The notes under the pieces were generated by a model, which saw only the letters and a program-made list of their open reading frames with translations, did no database searches and was not told the origin of the DNA. A stretch of DNA of 64,000 nucleotides from NCBI RefSeq assembly GCF_014635065.1, contig NZ_BMCG01000004.1, forward strand, positions 62,001 to 126,000, in the 5' to 3' direction. Shown piece by piece: positions 9,322-17,237 of the stretch. Position numbers and translations under genes: made by a program. This stretch comes from Oxalicibacterium flavum. GTDB lineage: Bacteria; Pseudomonadota; Gammaproteobacteria; Burkholderiales; Burkholderiaceae_D. Each line of letters begins with the position of its first letter. The first letter of the stretch is position 1.

Positions 9322-10565
9322 GCGCCGTGATTGCCGACGCCGCACCGTGGCGCAAGTACATCTGCCTGGCCTGCGGCCTGATCTACGACGAACAGGAAGG
9401 CGATCCCGACAGCGGGCTGGCGCCCGGCACGCGCTTCGAGGACATCCCGGATGACTGGTCGTGCCCGCTGTGCGGCGTCTCCAAGGCCGATTTCGTGCAG
9501 TGGGAAGCGCGCCCGCCGCAGCGTGCCGTTGCCTCTTCCGCGGCGCCGGCCTCGCTCCGGCGTGCCGATGCCGGCGTGGTCATCGTCGGCGGCGGTTGTG
9601 CCGCGTGGCAGATGGCGCAGGCGTTGCGCGCACATGACGCCGACCTGCCGATCATCATGGTCACCGCCTGCAGCGGCGACGTCTACGACAAGCCGCTGCT
9701 GTCTGTGGCGCTGCAGAAGAAACTGCCGATGCCGGCGCTGGTGCGTGAAACCGGCGCCGACGCGGCAGCCCGCCTGGGCGTGCGTCTGTTGCCGCATACC
9801 CACGCCATCGCCGTCACGCGCGAAGGTTCGGCGCTGCGGACCACGCGCGGGTCGGTGCGCTACCGGCACCTGATCCTCGCCCACGGTGCCGCGCCGCGCG
9901 CCGAACCGAGCATGCCGGCCTCGCTGTGCTGGCGCATCAACGACCTGCGCGCGTATGCGCGCTTCCGCGCCTGCCTCGACGCGGCGCATGGCGCGCCGCA
10001 GCGCGTCCTGATCGCCGGCGCCGGTCTGGTTGGCTGCGAGCTGGCGAACGACCTTGCGCTGGGCGGGCACACCGTACTGCTGCTCGACCCGCAGCAGTTG
10101 CCGTTGCAGGCGGCGGCCGGCGCCGCAGACGCGCGGGCATTGCTTGACGCATGGCAATCCCTGCCGCTGCAATTCCTTGGTGGCACGCGTATTGCTCGCG
10201 TTTTCTGCGAAGGGGCGGGCCGCGTGGTGATCGCGGAAGACGGACGCCGGTTCGAAGTCGATCATGTCGTTTCGGCAACCGGGTTGCAGACACCGAACCG
10301 CCTCGCACGCAGCGCTGGGCTGGCGTGGGACGCCGGCATCGCGGTCGATGCGCGCACGCTCTGCACCAGTGTCGAGAACATTCATGCGCTGGGCGACTGC
10401 ATCAGCATCGCGGGCCGGACCCATCGCTACATCGAGCCGATCGCGCGACAGGCGAAGCTGATCGCCGCCCGCATCGTCGGCGCCGAGGCCGAACCCTATG
10501 TCTGCCGCCGGCCGCCGATCAGGGTCAAGACCGGTTCGCGCGGATTCACGATTCCGCCGTCCTGA
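9318..10565 (+). CDS. Rubredoxin fused to NAD(P)H:rubredoxin reductase
   Basis: A 415-aa fusion. Residues 10-60 are a rubredoxin with the four iron ligands Cys16, Cys19 (CLACG), Cys49 and Cys52 (CPLCG). After a 25-residue linker, a two-Rossmann flavoprotein follows: FAD motif [17 protein letters not shown](P)H motif [14 protein letters not shown] and the C-terminal GDC motif ([13 protein letters not shown]). In alkane hydroxylase systems these parts are separate proteins that carry electrons from NADH to an oxygenase. Fusing them implies a dedicated electron chain, most simply for the flavoprotein encoded just upstream with an ATGA overlap. The native electron acceptor is not shown by sequence. 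Confidence 0.85.
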   Translation: MSAVIADAAPWRKYICLACGLIYDEQEGDPDSGLAPGTRFEDIPDDWSCPLCGVSKADFVQWEARPPQRAVASSAAPASLRRADAGVVIVGGGCAAWQMAQALRAHDADLPIIMVTACSGDVYDKPLLSVALQKKLPMPALVRETGADAAARLGVRLLPHTHAIAVTREGSALRTTRGSVRYRHLILAHGAAPRAEPSMPASLCWRINDLRAYARFRACLDAAHGAPQRVLIAGAGLVGCELANDLALGGHTVLLLDPQQLPLQAAAGAADARALLDAWQSLPLQFLGGTRIARVFCEGAGRVVIAEDGRRFEVDHVVSATGLQTPNRLARSAGLAWDAGIAVDARTLCTSVENIHALGDCISIAGRTHRYIEPIARQAKLIAARIVGAEAEPYVCRRPPIRVKTGSRGFTIPPS

Positions 10566-10652
10566 ACATCGCGGGGCGGCGGCCGGAAAGGAAGGAAACA
10601 TGCAGATGACGATCTCCACGGCCATTGCCGCTCCTCGCGCACGGAGCATCGC

Positions 10653-11861
10653 ATGAGCGCGGCGCCGGCCGAGATGCACGCGCCGCAGCGGCTGGCGCAG
10701 GGCGGGCGCGGTGCGCAACTGTGGCGCGACCGCCTCGACCTGCTGCTGGAATCGACGGGGGACGGCATCTTCGGCGTCGACATGCAGGGCAACTGCATCT
10801 TCATCAACCGCGCCGCCGCCGACATGATCGGCTGGTCGCCGGATCAAGTGCTGCACCAGAACATGCATCACCTGATCCACCACACGCACAACGACGGCAG
10901 CCATTACCCGGTCGAGCATTGTCCGATCTTCCACGCCTTCAGCCACGGCCTGCCGTGCCACATCGAGGACGAGGTGCTGTGGCGCAAGGACGGCTCTTCG
11001 TTCCAGGCGGAGTACACCTCGCACCCGATCGTCGAGCACACGGCCGACGGCGCCGTCATTCTCGGCGCGGTCGCCACCATCAAGGACATCTCCGAGCGCA
11101 AGCGCGCCGAGCAGTTGCTCAAGCAGGCCAACGACGAGCTCGAGCGGCGCGTCGCCGAACGCACCGGCGCACTGACGCGCGCACTGGCCGACCTGCGCGA
11201 ACTGGCCGCTTATCTGGAAACCGTGCGCGAGACCGAGCGCACGCGCATCGCGCGCGAAATCCACGACGAACTCGGCTCGCTGCTGGTGGCGCTCAAGATG
11301 GACGTCAACTGGCTCGAGAAACGCCTCGACGACCGGCCGCTGCTGCGCCGCAAGTGCGACAACATGGGCACGCTGATCGACACCGCGGTGGACAACGTCG
11401 GCCGCATCATCACCGACCTGCGTCCCAGCATCCTCGATCATCGCGGGCTGTGGGCGGCGCTGTCGTGGCAGGCGCAGGAATTCATTAAGAGCGCCGAGGT
11501 CACGTCGGACATGCAGATGCACGTTGCGGCCGGCGTCGGCAATCCCGAACGCGGGCAGGCGACGGCGGTGTTCCGCATCTTCCAGGAAATCCTCAGCAAC
11601 ATCGCACGTCACGCGCATGCCAGCTCGGTCACGATCCGCATTCTGGTCGATCAGCCGCCCGACCCGGTGCTCTACATCGAGGTGCACGACGACGGCGTCG
11701 GCGCCGCGCGCGAGCAGCTTAACAGTCCGCAAAGCTATGGCGTGGTCGGCATGCGCGAGCGCGCCGGCTACTTCGGCGGCACGCTGACCATCAATGGTCT
11801 GCCGGGGCAGGGCACCTGCGTCAAGCTCGTCATGCCGCTGACGATGCAGGAGGACGCATGA
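10653..11861 (+). CDS. PAS-domain sensor histidine kinase (HisKA_3)
   Basis: A 402-aa cytoplasmic kinase with no transmembrane segment. Residues 25-150 are a PAS domain unusually rich in His and Cys (HHLIHHTHNDGSHYP, VEHCPIFHAF), which could bind a ligand or metal. A coiled coil (150-190) leads to the dimerisation helix with phospho-acceptor His204 in REIHDELGS. A HATPase domain follows with N box FQEILSNIARHA and G boxes DDGVG and YGVVGMRERA. This is the NarX/DegS-type (HPK7) layout. The stop overlaps the start of the response regulator by four bases, so they form one pair. Confidence 0.9.
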   Translation: MSAAPAEMHAPQRLAQGGRGAQLWRDRLDLLLESTGDGIFGVDMQGNCIFINRAAADMIGWSPDQVLHQNMHHLIHHTHNDGSHYPVEHCPIFHAFSHGLPCHIEDEVLWRKDGSSFQAEYTSHPIVEHTADGAVILGAVATIKDISERKRAEQLLKQANDELERRVAERTGALTRALADLRELAAYLETVRETERTRIAREIHDELGSLLVALKMDVNWLEKRLDDRPLLRRKCDNMGTLIDTAVDNVGRIITDLRPSILDHRGLWAALSWQAQEFIKSAEVTSDMQMHVAAGVGNPERGQATAVFRIFQEILSNIARHAHASSVTIRILVDQPPDPVLYIEVHDDGVGAAREQLNSPQSYGVVGMRERAGYFGGTLTINGLPGQGTCVKLVMPLTMQEDA

Positions 11862-12526
11862 GCACGATCAAGGTACTGGTCTGCGACGATCACCTGATCG
11901 TGCGCCAGGGCATACGCCAGATTCTGGCCGATGCCGACGACATCGAGGTCGCGGCCGAAGCCGGCAGCGGCATCGAGGCGATCCGCCAGGTACGCGAACA
12001 CAACGATGGCGCGCAGGGTATCGACGTCGTCCTGCTCGACATCGCCATGCCGCAGCGCGACGGGCTCGACATGCTCAAGCAGTTCAAGAACGAATTTCCG
12101 AAGCTGCCGGTGCTGATCCTGAGCACCTATCCGGATCGCCAGTACGCGGTGTTCAGCCTCAAGCTCGGCGCTGCCGGCTACCTGAACAAGAGCGCCGATT
12201 CCGAACAGATGATCGCGGCGATCCGCAAGGTGGCACAGGGCGGGCTGTTCATCACGCCCTCGGTGGCGGAACTGCTGGCGTTCTCGGTCGGCGCCGGGCC
12301 GCTCGACCGTGGCGACCGGCCGATCCAGGAACTGCTGTCGGCGCGCGAGCATCAGGTCTATCGACTGCTGTCGCAGGGACAGAGCGTGAGCGAGATTTCG
12401 GCGCAGCTGTCGCTGTCGCCGAACACGGTCAGTACCTATCGCTCGCGCATTCTCGAAAAGACCGGCGTGCGCAACGATGTGGAGCTGGCGCTGTTTGCGA
12501 TGCGGCAGTCTTCGCTGGCCGGCTAG
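11858..12526 (+). CDS. LuxR/NarL-family response regulator
   Basis: A 222-aa two-domain regulator. The receiver has the acidic pair Asp10-Asp11, phospho-acceptor Asp61 (VVLLDIAMPQRDG) and the conserved Lys in LNKSAD. The C-terminal LuxR helix-turn-helix reads LSAREHQVYRLLSQGQSVSE with ISAQLSLSPNTVSTYRSRI. It is translationally coupled to the kinase. Two tandem 18-bp dyads with 21-bp centre spacing lie 60-100 bp after its stop, ahead of the ABC-transporter/cyanase genes. These are good candidate binding sites. The inferred role is to switch on cyanate import and cleavage when the PAS kinase senses its signal. Confidence 0.9.
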   Translation: MSTIKVLVCDDHLIVRQGIRQILADADDIEVAAEAGSGIEAIRQVREHNDGAQGIDVVLLDIAMPQRDGLDMLKQFKNEFPKLPVLILSTYPDRQYAVFSLKLGAAGYLNKSADSEQMIAAIRKVAQGGLFITPSVAELLAFSVGAGPLDRGDRPIQELLSAREHQVYRLLSQGQSVSEISAQLSLSPNTVSTYRSRILEKTGVRNDVELALFAMRQSSLAG

Positions 12527-12547
12527 AACCGCCGGCAGCGGCCTGTG

Positions 12548-12574
12548 AAGGGACGGCGAGCCGTCCCTTTTTTC
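12548..12574 (+). terminator. Intrinsic terminator between regulator and transporter operons
   Basis: A 10-bp perfect stem (12548-12557 with 12560-12569) with a G+C core is followed by a T-run. It separates the sigma-54/two-component transcript from the transporter/cyanase transcript, so the latter needs its own promoter in 12575-12700. Confidence 0.85.
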
Positions 12575-12587
12575 TTGGCGCGGACCA

Positions 12588-12626
12588 TGTAGTGCCATCA
12601 CTACACGCTGTAGTGCCAGCCCTACA
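12588..12626 (+). promoter_or_regulatory. Two tandem dyad operators upstream of the cyanate transporter
   Basis: The first dyad at 12588-12605 has perfect 7-bp arms (TGTAGTG, 4 bp, CACTACA). The second at 12609-12626 has the same arms with one mismatch. Dyad centres are 21 bp apart, two helical turns, so two dimers would bind side by side on one face. Given the LuxR-type regulator encoded directly upstream, these are its likely sites. Confidence 0.65.
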
Positions 12627-12703
12627 CAAACTCGCCGCCCCGCACGATAGTGCGAACACCCCACGGCTCCTAACATGGCTATACCAACCACAGGGAGAAT
12701 GCC

Positions 12704-14101
12704 ATGAGCCGTTTCTTTGATCCGTTCAACGCCGACAAGCCGCTGCACATGGGCTGCAGCTGCGGCAAGCATGACAGCCAGGAAGCGCACGACGCCAGCA
12801 CGCAGTCCGCCATCGACACCTTGCGCGCGCGCAGCGAGACGGCCGAGTTCGAGGCGTATTCGAACGAGTTCATCGAGGCCACGCTGGTCAAGGCACTGTT
12901 CCCGCAGGACGCAGTACGCCGCCGCTTCCTGCGCGCGGTCGGCAAGGGCACGGCGATGGCCGCGATCTCGAGCGTGCTGCCGATCGCCAGCCTGCAGGCG
13001 ATGGCGCAGGAAAAGGGCGCACTCGAAAAGAAGGACCTCAAGATCGGCTTCATCCCGATCACCTGCGCCACGCCGCTGATCATGGCGCATCCGCTCGGCT
13101 TCTACAGCAAGCAGGGGCTGAACGTGCAGGTGCTGAAGACGGCCGGCTGGGCGCTGATCCGCGACAAGATGATGAACAGCGAGTACGACGCCACGCATTT
13201 CCTGTCGCCGATGCCGCTGGCGATCTCGCAGGGCCTGGGTTCCAATGCGCAGGCGATGAACGTGGCGACCATCCAGAACGTCAACGGTCAGGCCATTACG
13301 CTTTCTCTCAAGCACAAGAACAACCGCGATCCGAAGAACTGGAAGGGCTTCAAGTTCGCGATTCCGTTCGAATACTCGATGCACAACTTCCTGCTGCGCT
13401 ACTACCTGGCGGAGGCCGGCCTCGATCCGGACAAGGATGTGCAGTTGCGCGTGGTGCCGCCGGCCGAAATGGTCGCCAATCTACGTGCCGGCAACATCGA
13501 CGGTTTCCTCGGCCCGGACCCGTTCAACCAGCGCGCCGTGTACGAGGAAGTCGGCTTCATCCACCTGCTGACCAAGGACCTGTGGAACGGTCATCCGTGC
13601 TGCGCCTTCGGCACCTCGGCCGAATTCATTCAGAAGAACCCGAACACCTTCGCCGCCCTGTATCGCGCGGTGCTGACCTCGGCCGCAATGGCGCGCGACA
13701 AGAAGAATCGCGAACTGATCGCCAAGGTGATCTCGCCGCAGGCCTATCTGAACCAGCCCGAGGCGGTTGTCGCCCAGGTGCTGACGGGCCGCTACGCGGA
13801 CGGGCTGGGCAACGTCATGAACGTGCCGGACCGCGCCGACTTCGACCCGATGCCGTGGCAGAGCATGGCGGTCTGGATGCTGACACAGATGAAGCGCTGG
13901 GGCTACGTCAAGGGTGAGGTCGACTACAGGCAGATCGCCGAAAAGGTATTCCTGCTGACGGACGCGAAGAAGCACATGAAGGAACTCGGTCAGGAGGTAC
14001 CGGCCGGCGGCGCCTATCCGAAGTTCACCATCATGGGCAAGACCTTCGACGCCGACAAGCCGCAGGCCTATCTGAACAGCTTTGCGATCAAGCGTGCCTG
14101 A
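12704..14101 (+). CDS. cynA: CmpA/NrtA-family ABC substrate-binding protein, probable cyanate binder
   Basis: A 465-aa binding protein of the nitrate/bicarbonate/cyanate group. It has an unusual front end: about 70 residues with HMGCSCGKHD (Cys18, Cys20), then a twin-arginine motif VRRRFLRAVG (residues 71-80) and a hydrophobic stretch to an AQ cleavage site near 101. It therefore looks Tat-exported with an N-terminal extension. The mature domain starts LKIGFIPITCATPLIMAHPLGFY and contains the NMT1/NrtA features (GPDPFNQRAVYEEVGF). ABC permease and ATPase genes follow at once, then cyanase, matching cynABDS order. Cyanate is the most likely ligand; nitrate cannot be excluded. RBS AGGGAG precedes ATG 12704. 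Confidence 0.82.
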   Translation: MSRFFDPFNADKPLHMGCSCGKHDSQEAHDASTQSAIDTLRARSETAEFEAYSNEFIEATLVKALFPQDAVRRRFLRAVGKGTAMAAISSVLPIASLQAMAQEKGALEKKDLKIGFIPITCATPLIMAHPLGFYSKQGLNVQVLKTAGWALIRDKMMNSEYDATHFLSPMPLAISQGLGSNAQAMNVATIQNVNGQAITLSLKHKNNRDPKNWKGFKFAIPFEYSMHNFLLRYYLAEAGLDPDKDVQLRVVPPAEMVANLRAGNIDGFLGPDPFNQRAVYEEVGFIHLLTKDLWNGHPCCAFGTSAEFIQKNPNTFAALYRAVLTSAAMARDKKNRELIAKVISPQAYLNQPEAVVAQVLTGRYADGLGNVMNVPDRADFDPMPWQSMAVWMLTQMKRWGYVKGEVDYRQIAEKVFLLTDAKKHMKELGQEVPAGGAYPKFTIMGKTFDADKPQAYLNSFAIKRA

Positions 14102-14103
14102 TC

Positions 14104-14937
14104 ATGAAGACGTCCGCGCTTTCCCGCTTCAAGTCGCCGCTGCTGTCGCTGGTGGTGTTGCTGGTGCTGATCGGCATCTGGCACATCGCCACGCTGCCGA
14201 CCAAAAGCACGGCGGCCAGCCTGACGCCCGAGCAGATCGAGTACGCCAGGCTCATGGGCAAGGATCCGGAGCAACTGGCAGCGCCGGTCAAGTCCGCCTT
14301 TCCGACGCCGGCCGACATGGGCGCGACCTTCGTTGACCAGTTGCGCGACCCGTTCTATGACAACGGTCCCAACGACAAGGGCATCGGCATCCAGATCGCG
14401 CATTCGCTGCAGCGCGTCGGTCTCGGCTTCGTGATCGGCATGAGTCCGCTCGTCTATCGCGTGCTCGATCCCTTCATTCAACTGCTGAAGCCGATCTCGC
14501 CGCTGGCCTGGATGCCGATCGCGCTCTACACGATCAAGGATGCTTCCTTGTCCGGCATCTTCGTGATCTTCATCTGCTCGATCTGGCCGATGCTGATCAA
14601 CACCGCCTTCGGCGTGGCCGGCGTGCGGCGCGACTGGCTCAATGTGGCCAGCACGCTTGAAGTCAGCCCGGTGCGCAAGGCCTTCGAAGTGATCCTGCCG
14701 GCCGCCGCGCCGACCATCCTGACCGGCATGCGCATCAGCATGGGTATCGCGTGGCTGGTGATCGTGGCGGCCGAGATGCTGGTCGGCGGCACCGGCATCG
14801 GCTACTTCGTCTGGAACGAATGGAACAACCTGTCCCTGACCAATGTGATCTTCGCCATCCTCATGATCGGCGCGGTCGGCATGGTGCTGGACCTGATCTT
14901 TGCCAAGGCGCAGAAAGCGGTGACCTATGCCGACTGA
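14104..14937 (+). CDS. cynB: ABC transporter permease for cyanate/nitrate-type substrate
   Basis: A 277-aa inner-membrane permease of the NrtB/SsuC family. The EAA loop is clear (LNVASTLEVSPVRKAFEVIL, then PAAAPTILTGMRISMGIAW). The start follows the previous stop by only two bases. Around residues 101-115 it reads HSLQRVGLGFVIGMSPLVYR. Family members as I recall have an extra roughly 11-12 residues between the two LGF motifs, making a full membrane helix. Here that seems to be lost in frame, possibly by recombination between the repeats. The rest of the protein is intact. Overlaps the ATPase gene by 11 bp. Confidence 0.88.
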   Translation: MKTSALSRFKSPLLSLVVLLVLIGIWHIATLPTKSTAASLTPEQIEYARLMGKDPEQLAAPVKSAFPTPADMGATFVDQLRDPFYDNGPNDKGIGIQIAHSLQRVGLGFVIGMSPLVYRVLDPFIQLLKPISPLAWMPIALYTIKDASLSGIFVIFICSIWPMLINTAFGVAGVRRDWLNVASTLEVSPVRKAFEVILPAAAPTILTGMRISMGIAWLVIVAAEMLVGGTGIGYFVWNEWNNLSLTNVIFAILMIGAVGMVLDLIFAKAQKAVTYAD

Positions 14938-15859
14938 ACTCACTCCATCGCCGGACACGACGGCGCGCGAAGGCAAGCCCTTCCTGCAGGTCGAGGGTTT
15001 GTCCAAGACCTATCCGGGCGGCAGCGAACCGGTATTCGACAGCGTCAACTTCAACATCGAGCGCGGCGAGTTCGTCTGCATCATCGGCCACTCGGGCTGC
15101 GGCAAGACCACCATCCTCAACGTGCTGGCAGGACTCGAGCACGCGAGCGAAGGCCACGTCTTCATGGACCAGCGCGAGATCGGCGGTCCGAGCCTGGAGC
15201 GCGGCGTGGTGTTCCAGGGGCACGCGCTGATGCCGTGGCTGACGGTGCGCAAGAACATCGCCTTCGCCGTGCGCAGCAAGTGGCCGGCGTGGAGCGCGGA
15301 AAAAATCGACCGTCACGTCGAGGAATACGTGGAGCTGGTCGGACTCACGCATGCGATCGGCAAGAAGCCGTCGGCGCTGTCGGGCGGCATGAAGCAGCGC
15401 GTCGGCATCGCGCGCGCCTTCGCCATCGAACCCAAGATGCTGCTGCTCGACGAACCCTTCGGCGCGCTCGATGCGCTCACGCGCGGCACCATCCAGGACG
15501 AGCTGCTGCGCATCTGCGCCGAGACGCGGCAGACCGTCTTCATGATCACGCACGACGTCGATGAAGCCGTGCTGCTGGCCGACAAGATCCTGCTGATGAG
15601 CAATGGTCCGCGCGCACGCGTGGCCGAGATCGTGCGCAACACCATGCCGCGCGATCGACAGCGCGCCACGCTGCATCACGATCCGCAGTACTACCGGATT
15701 CGCAATCACCTCGTCGATTTCCTGGTGACGCGATCCAAGAACCTGTCCGGCGGCCGTGCGCCCGCGCAGCCGCCGGTGGTCGAACCCGGACTCGCCGACG
15801 ACGCGTCCGAAGACAAGCCTGCCGTTGCCGCCGCCGTGCCGCTGCACAGGATTGCATAA
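14927..15859 (+). CDS. cynD: ABC transporter ATP-binding protein for cyanate/nitrate-type importer
   Basis: A 310-aa ATPase subunit of the NrtD/SsuB type. Walker A is GHSGCGKTT (near residue 55), the signature is LSGGMKQRVGIARA, Walker B is MLLLDEPFGALD, and the switch histidine lies in MITHDVDEAV. A C-terminal tail of about 45 residues, rich in Ala/Pro (RAPAQPPVVEPG), extends past the usual end and looks disordered. Its first codons overlap the permease gene, so the subunits are probably made in step. Together with the binding protein and permease it forms one importer, with cyanase encoded 42 bp downstream. Confidence 0.92.
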   Translation: MPTELTPSPDTTAREGKPFLQVEGLSKTYPGGSEPVFDSVNFNIERGEFVCIIGHSGCGKTTILNVLAGLEHASEGHVFMDQREIGGPSLERGVVFQGHALMPWLTVRKNIAFAVRSKWPAWSAEKIDRHVEEYVELVGLTHAIGKKPSALSGGMKQRVGIARAFAIEPKMLLLDEPFGALDALTRGTIQDELLRICAETRQTVFMITHDVDEAVLLADKILLMSNGPRARVAEIVRNTMPRDRQRATLHHDPQYYRIRNHLVDFLVTRSKNLSGGRAPAQPPVVEPGLADDASEDKPAVAAAVPLHRIA

Positions 15860-15901
15860 GCAAACACAACCCCATCGATATTCACCCAACAGGAGCAATC
15901 A

Positions 15902-16345
15902 ATGAGTCGCCTCGAAGTCACCGAAAAAATCATCGCTACCAAGGTCGCCAAGGGCCTGAAATGGTCCGACACCGCCGCCAAGGTCGGCCTCAGCAAGGAA
16001 TGGGTCACCGCCGGCTGCCTCGGTCAGATGACCTTCGATCCGAACGCCGCCGACATCCTCGCCACTATCTTCGGCCTGACGGATGAAGAAAAGAAATGGC
16101 TGATGGTCGTGCCCTACCGCGGCTCGCTGCCGACCGCGGTGCCGACCGATCCGACCATCTACCGTTTCTACGAACTGGTGCAGGTCTACGGCACCACGTG
16201 GAAAGAACTGATCCACGAGGAATTCGGCGACGGCATCATGAGCGCGATCGATTTCAAGATGGACTTGAGCCGCCTGCCGGACCCGAACGGCGACCGCGTG
16301 CAGATCGTCATGAGCGGCAAGTATCTGGCCTACAAGACCTATTGA
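15902..16345 (+). CDS. cynS: Cyanate hydratase (cyanase)
   Basis: Cyanase converts cyanate plus bicarbonate to ammonia and two CO2, giving usable nitrogen and detoxifying cyanate. The 147-aa length is typical for this decameric enzyme. The N-terminal domain is a helix-bundle fold and the C-terminal domain carries the catalytic triad: Arg88 and Glu91 in IYRFYELVQVYG, and Ser114 in GIMSAIDF (the equivalents of E. coli Arg96, Glu99, Ser122). The terminal SGKYLAYKTY matches the family. AGGAG lies 7-8 bases before ATG 15902. It is the last gene of the transporter operon and the main evidence that cyanate is the substrate. Confidence 0.97.
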   Translation: MSRLEVTEKIIATKVAKGLKWSDTAAKVGLSKEWVTAGCLGQMTFDPNAADILATIFGLTDEEKKWLMVVPYRGSLPTAVPTDPTIYRFYELVQVYGTTWKELIHEEFGDGIMSAIDFKMDLSRLPDPNGDRVQIVMSGKYLAYKTY

Positions 16346-16363
16346 TCGGGCCGCCGTCGCACC

Positions 16364-17224
16364 ATGTCCTGTCAGGTCCAGTCCTTTTTCGATCCGGCGA
16401 CCGCCACCGTCAGCCATGTGATTCACGCTGGCGCGGGCACCGCCTGCGCCATCGTCGATCCGGTGCTCGACTACGACAGTCGCAGCGGCCGCACCGCCAC
16501 GCGTTCCGCCGACCGCATCGCCGCCTTCGTCGAGGCGCTGGGCCTGCACGTGCAGTGGCTGCTCGAGACGCATGCGCACGCCGACCACGTGTCGGCAGCG
16601 CCCTACCTGCGCAGCCGCTTCGGCGGTCGCATCGGTATCGGCGCGTGCATACGGGATGTGCAGCAGTTGTTTTGCCATGTCTACAATTTCAGCAAGGTGC
16701 CGTATGGGATCGCGCGCGATTTCGATCACCTGTTCGAGCCGGACGAGGTGTTCGCCATTGGTGAACTGCAGGCATGCGCATGGCATGTGCCGGGCCATAC
16801 TCCGGCGGATACCGCCTATCTCGTCGGCGACAGGGTCTTCGTCGGCGATACGCTGTTCATGCCGGACGTAGGCACGGCGCGCTGCGACTTTCCGGGCGGC
16901 GATGCCGCCGCGCTGTATCGTTCGATCAGGCGTCTGCTGGCATTGCCGGCGCAGACGCAGTTCTATCTGTGTCACGACTATCCGCCGGATTCGCGTGCGC
17001 CAGCCTGGACATCCACGGTGGCCGAGCAGCGCGCATGCAACTTGCATGTGCGCGACGGCATTGCCGAGCGCGAATTCGTTGCCATGCGGCGTGCGCGCGA
17101 TGCCACGCTGGCGTTGCCGGAGCTTATGTTGCCTGCCGTGCAGCTCAATATCCGCGCCGGACTGCTGCCGCCACCCGAAGACAATGGCGTGCGCTATCTG
17201 AAGATCCCGCTCGACTTGCTGTGA
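16364..17224 (+). CDS. MBL-fold hydrolase, persulfide dioxygenase-like (Blh/ETHE1 group)
   Basis: A 286-aa metallo-beta-lactamase-fold protein. Metal-binding motifs are visible: THAHADH (HxHxDH), WHVPGHTPADTAY, VGDTLFMPDVGTARCDFPGG and a late LCHDY histidine. The GTARCDFPGGDAAALYRSI block is typical of the persulfide dioxygenase/Blh branch, which oxidises glutathione persulfide to sulfite, rather than of glyoxalase II. Downstream is a TauE/SafE exporter, a pairing known from BigR-regulated blh operons; no bigR is present here. It starts 18 bp after cynS on the same strand with a weak Shine-Dalgarno, so read-through from the cyanate operon is plausible. Confidence 0.83.
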   Translation: MSCQVQSFFDPATATVSHVIHAGAGTACAIVDPVLDYDSRSGRTATRSADRIAAFVEALGLHVQWLLETHAHADHVSAAPYLRSRFGGRIGIGACIRDVQQLFCHVYNFSKVPYGIARDFDHLFEPDEVFAIGELQACAWHVPGHTPADTAYLVGDRVFVGDTLFMPDVGTARCDFPGGDAAALYRSIRRLLALPAQTQFYLCHDYPPDSRAPAWTSTVAEQRACNLHVRDGIAEREFVAMRRARDATLALPELMLPAVQLNIRAGLLPPPEDNGVRYLKIPLDLL

Positions 17225-17237
17225 CACGCTCGCTGCC

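Noticed and set aside
9195-11732. An 845-codon minus-strand frame opposite the rubredoxin fusion and histidine kinase.
   Set aside because: Composition typical of an antisense shadow and no recognisable domain.
12704-15859. Naming the importer a nitrate transporter (nrtABD).
   Set aside because: No nitrate or nitrite reductase gene is near, and cynS follows directly, so cyanate is more likely, though nitrate is not excluded.
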